From Spongospora subterranea f. sp. subterranea (Eukaryota > Endomyxa: Phytomyxea > Phytomyxea > Plasmodiophorida): DNA of 32,798 bases. A program made the position numbers and the translations under genes. The stretch lies in assembly GCA_049724395.1 (NCBI GenBank), contig JAUGWO010000232.1, forward strand, positions 1 through 32,798. Reading direction: 5' to 3'. The first letter of the stretch is position 1. Every line of letters begins with the position of its first letter. Under the pieces are notes generated by a model. It ran no database searches and had not been told where the DNA came from. It saw nothing but the letters and a program-made list of their open reading frames with translations. Shown in pieces: positions 28,230 through 32,798 of the stretch.

Positions 28230-30815
28230 CAGTACCGGACATCTTAACTTGACACGCTTTTCAATTTGGAATTTGAAAACTGCGCGCACAATTTAAGAAA
28301 CACCGTGCGGGTAAAATTAAATTGCGCAATTGCAACTGATAAACCAACAGTAATTATTCATGTGTATCAAATTTGGAGGTCTTCCAGCATCCTTTTTGGC
28401 AGGCTGCGATGGCGCTTGTATTTCTTAACAGCAAATTCTACCTGGCGTGGCGATAGTTTATTGCCGTCTTGACCGGTCACTCGATACGCATCGATATATC
28501 GATAACACTTTCTGGCGAATCTTCGGATCTGTGTCAACGACACGCTTGAAAGAGCGATCGGCACGATCTTCACTAGATCCCGAAAAGAATATGTACAATT
28601 CTTCCTGATGAAACTTTTACACGCCGCCCAGAACATTTCTATAAAATTCATTTCGCAGTGAAACTTTGGATAATAGTCGATGATTCCACCACTTTGTTCC
28701 ACGATTTCCGTTAACCACTCCCGCTGCTCTTGGAAATCGGGTTGTTCCTGCAGCAATGCCCGCGCACCAGCTAACGACATGGAATTATTCCACAGTCCAC
28801 GTTCAGTCAGAATCGTTCGGAGTCCTTTCTGTACGCCTTGATCATCCTGCATGGGCTGAGTCACTTTTTGGCCTTCCTGGATGAACCATCCGTTCCGTTG
28901 AGACCTGATGTTCTTTCCGCCATCTTTTACTGTTAGGACCTTTGCGTTGAGTGCATCGGGTGGCAGGGCATGATGGTTCTGCGAGTTATCAAACAGGACC
29001 AAAGCTTGACAATTCGGATGGAGAATCCTGAAAATTGGCAAAACTTTATCGCCCAGCTGCTTTGCTAGATCAGCATTCGTCCAGTATCCATCCGAGTTTT
29101 TACCGGGCTTTATGATTACCACTGATTCAATAGGAACGCCAGGGTTCTGAGCTTGCTGTTCGTGTCATCGAGTTTTAGGGGCCCATGACACTCGCACAAA
29201 AATTCTGACACCATTACACTCCTCCCTTCTCCCTTGGGCCGTAATGGCATATGGTTATCATCAATCCATATAGTTTTTTTCCCGTCGTAAGAGCTGAAGC
29301 ATGATTCATCATGTGTTAATAAAATTAATTTTTTCTCCCCGGGTGCAAGCGTTGGCTCCACAATATTCATCAGCTCGTCTCCTTCAAATTTTGCCATCCT
29401 TCGATCGTAGACGTCCATTCGAGATAAAAACGACTCTCTATATATGACGACATCTTCCCTTTCATGGCCGTCATTATACAGACCTTTCTTATATCCTCCA
29501 AAACGCAAACCCAGCGTGTTCAACCACCGTGTTGCCGTTCTTTCTGAGATCGTGACAGGATTACCCATTTTCAAACGGACGTGTAATTCAGCTTTCACCC
29601 ATTGCGAGAATGATAATCCAGATACAGCGTCGTTCCGCTGCGATCGTAGCCATATCATGCATTCCTTGGCGACATCTTCGTCATTCACAAGTGATTTGAC
29701 CTTGATAAAACAACCTTGGCGGTGACATGGTAGCTTTTGGTGACGAAGGAAAAAACTCGCCCATCGCCTGATCTTTCGCGAATATGATTCAGCATTGTTG
29801 TTTGGAAAAAACTGAGATGCAACTTGTTTCGAAGCTTGCATCATCGTAATAGAGTTCTGACGCAAAGTAAGATATTGCTTAATTGCATGATATCGAAGAT
29901 AATCATATTTGGAAATGTCCTTCAAGCTTTTTTCGATGGTTTGGGAGCAGTTGAAGGCTGTAAGATCTTCAAGAAGTTTTAGGGCACTGTGGCCGGAGAT
30001 ATCTTTCCCATTTTCTGACTCAGAATCGGACGATAATCCATCGCAAACCGACTGCCCATTAGTGGTTTGTCGAACGCATGAACTAAAATACTCCCGAATC
30101 TTGTGATTGTTTGATGACGAGTCGATTTTCGCTTGGTTGGCTTTTTTTCTTCTCCACAACGTAGTCGTGCTATTCTTAGAGTAACTGTTACGAAGATGTG
30201 ATCCAGCTCCAGGGATCCATTTCAAAAACGAGGTCGTTGATGAATCAATTTCTTTGTCAGTCAAGACCTCATCATTCGAAAAGTAAAAATCATCACCTTG
30301 ACTTTCGCTATGATCAGCATCAGGTTCAGGTTCGGCCAACGACTTCAATTTTTTGCATTCTCTCGCGTGGTGTAATTGCATTGAGCGTTTAGTTTTACGA
30401 GCCATTGAAATTGAGGACTGAGATTGAATTGGTTTCGATACGTTAGCAGGGTCGTCGTGAAAATCACAGGATTTCGAGGGGGTGACCTGGGTCTAGTTTT
30501 GTATACGCACTAACAAAACTGCGGGCGCAGTAACAATGTGCGCGCGCAAAAAAACCTAATATGCGTACGCAAAAATTGAGGTGTTTCGTTTTCGCCCATA
30601 CAAAATTCAATTTCCTTGCCCACCATACAAACGGGAAATTCTATTTCACAGTCAATATTTGACTTTGAAAAAATCTAACTCTGTCACAATGTTGATCTCG
30701 CCGAGATCTAACCAATAACAGCGAGTGTTGAAACAAAAACCACATAATCGTTCCTCTGAAACAAATTCCCGTGGGTCCCATACAAAGTGTGTCAGGTTAA
30801 GCTGTCCGAGTACTG
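28230..30815 (-). mobile_element. Tc1/mariner-like transposon, near full length, TA-flanked TIRs
   Basis: The left end CAGTACCGGACATCTTAACTT (28230) and right end CAGGTTAAGCTGTCCGAGTACTG (ending 30815) form inverted repeats of ~28 bp with a few mismatches and one extra base. Both are flanked by TA (28228-28229 and 30816-30817), the Tc1/mariner target duplication. The element is 2586 bp with a single transposase gene on the minus strand. Subterminal regions hold GCG-(T/C)(A/G)CGC-rich motifs (30490-30580; 28270-28330) that may be transposase binding sites. With one apparent frameshift it is close to autonomous. Confidence 0.9.
28367..30405 (-). CDS. Tc1/mariner (IS630)-superfamily transposase, one apparent frameshift
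   Basis: ATG at 30405. The first ~415 codons contain a charged N-terminal region, a DNA-binding part (ITMMQASKQVASQFFPNN and WVKAELHVRLKMGNPVTISE) and the first catalytic Asp (KKLILLTHDESCFSSYDGKK). Near 29150-29160 the frame changes by one base within DDTNS...QNPGVPIESV, then runs to 28367. The second Asp is in ALVLFDNSQNHHALPPDAL, and the Glu in PKFHCEMNFIEMFWAACKSF. The C-terminus is VSLTQIRRFARK, YIDAY, YKRHRSLPKRM. Total is about 680 aa, long for Tc1/mariner, with an unusually wide gap of ~115 residues between second Asp and Glu. This form is familiar from fungal transposases. The frameshift may be a lesion or a sequence error. Confidence 0.85.
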
Positions 30816-30979
30816 TAATTGGTGAGTTAAGACGGCGCGCACTGTACCTTGGTATATGAGTATGACTGGCTTTTGAGTCTGCGCACATACACATATGTAC
30901 ATTCAAATTTGGTGGGTGTACAGCTACAGTACCGGACACCTTAACTCTCCAATTGTTTCAATTCAATTTCAAATATACG

Positions 30980-31050
30980 CACGGAAAAAGCTAATATGCG
31001 AGCGCAAAAAGCTAAATATGCGTGCGCAAAAAGCTAACTATGCGCTCGGT
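30980..31050. repeat. Subterminal tandem repeats, ~21 bp, of the nested element
   Basis: Three to four successive copies of AATATGCG(A/T)GCGCAAAAAGCTA with small variations. The related element at 28230-30815 has ATATGCGTACGCAAAAA at ~30559, consistent with transposase binding sites near the TIR. Confidence 0.7.
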
Positions 31051-31210
31051 GCGCGAAGAACAAACTTGCGAGAAAAAAAGAACAGAGCAACAAGAATTGC
31101 TCACCGAAACCGTTATCTGACCCAGCCTTTTCTGATTGAATTTCTCCCAAGATTTCATTGCAAATTCATCCAGATCAGTGAGCAAAGTGCCAGAGGCGAT
31201 GAAAACATTT

Positions 31211-31680
31211 TTATAATTCTGACAAGATAGAGTTAGGTACAGATCGATGTCGACGATATTTTCGCACAGCGAATTCCACCTGCTTCATGCTAAGATATTG
31301 GCCGTTTTTCATCGAGTACGCGTCCATATATCGAAAGCACTTGCGAGCGTGTCGCCTGATTGTGGCTTTTGCAACTGAGGCTAACGCCTCTGGCAACATC
31401 GCTTCCAGACCTTTGTATGAATAGTTGCAGTATTGTCTCAAATACCTTTTCACTTGCCCCCACTACATCTCAATATGGTTGAATTCACAATGAAATTTGG
31501 GAAAGAGAGCCATTCTTGTTGCTCCTGAAAGTCTGGTTGCTGTCCTAACAGGTTCCTGGCGTTTTTTAACGATAAACTGCTCCAAGGCCACAAACCGCGC
31601 TCAGGAGCAACAAGAATGGCTCACCGAAACCGTTACTTCCGACCCAGCATTTATTATTGAGTTCTATCCTTCCTGAATGA
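31211..31680. pseudogene. Transposase C-terminal fragments in both orientations
   Basis: The minus strand (31453-31211) reads KRYLRQYCNYSYKGLEAM, ATIRRHARKCFRYMDAY, and FAVRKYRRHRSVP, the C-terminus of the family transposase. More of it (FHCEFNHIEM, QPDFQEQQEW) continues to about 31570. The plus strand at 31600-31680 and again at 31085-31160 encodes the QEQQEWLTETV segment, so two extra pieces lie inverted to the main one. None is functional. Confidence 0.75.
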
Positions 31681-32502
31681 TTGCCCTGGGCGCAGTTTAC
31701 TGGTCCGTAAGTCGCAACATTGTTTTGCGAAACTATGTGCGCACGCATTTCTCTAAGTGTATTTATGGACAAAACTGTTTTTCACTACGAGTAAATGTTT
31801 CAAATACTTGAAAAAGTCGATAGTTTGAGTGCCCATAAGTCAGTCAATAATTCGAATTCAAATGTTCTAGTTCAATCACCCTTCTTAAAATTGCAAATGC
31901 AATCGATTCATTCAGTTGTAATCCGAGTTTGTTCCTGGACGTAAACGTGATCAGATACTCCGTAGCCTGTACTGACAAAGTTGGAGAGTTAAGGTGTCCG
32001 GTACTGTACTTGGTTCTTTACATCGGAGACAAGCAAAACGCCCTTTGTGTCGAACGTAATGCTCGTTGTTGAGCGGAAAATGTGACGAATTGAAGTGTCT
32101 CGCCTCAAATACGAAAAGGGGCTGGAAACGTGAAGCTATCGTGGACTGCTGAAATGCCGATCACAGGCGTTGTCTTGCGGACACGTAACCGTCTGTTTCG
32201 AGTGACCGTTAAAACGATAAGTAATTTGCTTGAGGCGAGACACTTTAATTCGTCACATTTTCCGCTTAACAATGAGCATTACGTTCGACACAAAGGGCGT
32301 TTTGCTTGTCTCCGATGTAAAGAACCAAGTACTTGGTACACCCACCAAATTCGAATGTACATAGTATGTCATATGGGTGATGTGGCTACGGTATGTGCCC
32401 AGCCCTTCAAGTTTGCGCAGCCTCAAAAGCCAGTCATGTACCAAGGTATGTATTATGTACAGTATACGTACCTCGCACTTTTTTCCAGTAGAAATTTCGA
32501 CG

Positions 32503-32700
32503 TTAAGAGCATCTCCACCGGTCTCTCTATCTGAATCTCTAAACAGGAAAACTGCGCGGTTTAGAGAGCCACGGACATCCACCGGTCTCTCTATCTTCAA
32601 ATTCGTCTCTCTAAATTTTAGAGATTGTCATAAGAGCATCTCCACCGGTCTCTCTATCTGTATCTCTAAAATATCGCGTTTGGAGAGTCAAAATGTGCGT
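32503..32700. repeat. MITE-like repeat cluster, three partial copies
   Basis: TAAGAGCATCTCCACCGGTC with TCTCTATCT starts at ~32504 and ~32631; a shortened copy (CATCCACCGGTCTCTCTATC) begins at ~32576. Within copies TCTCTAAA is answered by TTTAGAGA, giving small hairpins. A degenerate CACCGGTGCACTCTCTATCT follows at ~32728. It looks like MITE termini piled up on one another. Similar GAGCATCTCCA ends are known to me from plant MITEs; relationship unproven. Confidence 0.6.
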
Positions 32701-32798
32701 GATTCGGTGTATAGCCAGACGTGCACACACCGGTGCACTCTCTATCTCTATATTTCATCATGACTGTTAACGCATTTGTCAGCCTTCTTCTGCAATGG

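Larger units (their letters stand above)
30927..32006 (-). mobile_element. Non-autonomous 1080-bp derivative of the Tc1/mariner-like family, nested
   Basis: Perfect ~26-bp terminal inverted repeats CAGTACCGGACACCTTAACT... at 30927 and its mirror ending at 32006, flanked by TA at 30925-30926 and 32007-32008. The TIR differs from that of the 28230-30815 element at only a few bases, so it is the same or a sister family. It contains transposase C-terminal pieces but no complete gene. Near the left end AATATGCGTGCGCAAAAAGC-type words are repeated in tandem (30980-31050). Taking it out rejoins an arm of the surrounding fold-back element exactly. Confidence 0.92.
30841..32463. mobile_element. Fold-back/inverted-repeat element, split by a nested transposon
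   Basis: Left arm is 30841-30926 plus 32009-32106; right arm is about 32226-32463; the unpaired centre is 32107-32225. The inner ~95 bp of the arms differ at only about three positions (shared CATCGGAGACAAGCAAAACG, GTGTCGAACGTAATGCTC). The outer part (GACTGGCTTTTGAG, AATTTGGTGGGTGTAC) carries a ~50-bp length difference. No coding capacity recognised. The outermost bases are near CTGTACCTTGG / CCAAGGTA...TACAG. Confidence 0.8.

Overview
The window is nuclear DNA of a eukaryote with compact genes. The evidence is many short introns of about 50-65 nt with GT...AG ends, a tRNA-Tyr with an intron at the standard 37/38 position, and a dense mix of DNA transposons and LTR-element fossils. A gene for an outer-dynein-arm docking coiled-coil protein implies a motile cilium or flagellum. 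A Crypton with a GCR1_C-like tail, and a Tc1/mariner family of a type I associate with fungi, suggest a zoosporic fungus or close relative (chytrid-, aphelid- or rozellid-like). An oomycete or other flagellated protist is not excluded. All family calls were made by reading, without a database search.

Layout. 1-8.6 kb is accessory DNA: a decayed Tc1/mariner fragment at the left edge, an LTR-element gag fossil with an inverted duplication, an unidentified palindrome, a nearly complete Crypton (3656-5954), and a small element with ~85-bp near-identical terminal inverted repeats around an unknown ORF (6607-7415) that holds its own ~143-bp insertion. A 68-bp minisatellite (8236-8606) follows.

8.6-17.1 kb is the main gene island: an LMBR1/LIMR-family membrane protein (+), an ankyrin-TRP-like cation channel (+, nine exons), a palindrome carrying SET-domain fragments, an NTMT1-like protein N-terminal methyltransferase (+) and, convergent with it, an outer-dynein-arm docking protein (-).

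17.4-22.4 kb is again accessory: a Ty1/copia fossil with a very large inverted repeat, an intact-looking tRNA-Tyr(GUA), and a hAT-like element with imperfect 8-bp target duplications that contains a Ty3/gypsy fossil fragment. A second gene pair follows: a TMX3-like ER-membrane thioredoxin protein (+, 11 exons) and a DEK_C + double-SWIB chromatin protein (-), tail to tail 45 bp apart.

From 25.6 kb to the end there are transposons: unidentified decayed ORFs, a Tc1/mariner remnant, a nearly complete 2.6-kb Tc1/mariner-like element with TA-flanked TIRs, a 1.08-kb deletion derivative of the same family sitting inside one arm of an inverted-repeat element, and a cluster of MITE-like repeats.

The host genes do not form one pathway. 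The docking protein is ciliary and the channel could be; the TMX3-like protein acts in ER thiol-disulfide chemistry; the SWIB protein and the methyltransferase act on chromatin or protein N-termini. The strongest unexplained signal is the repeated arrangement of coding fragments as diverged head-to-head palindromes, about eight in 33 kb.
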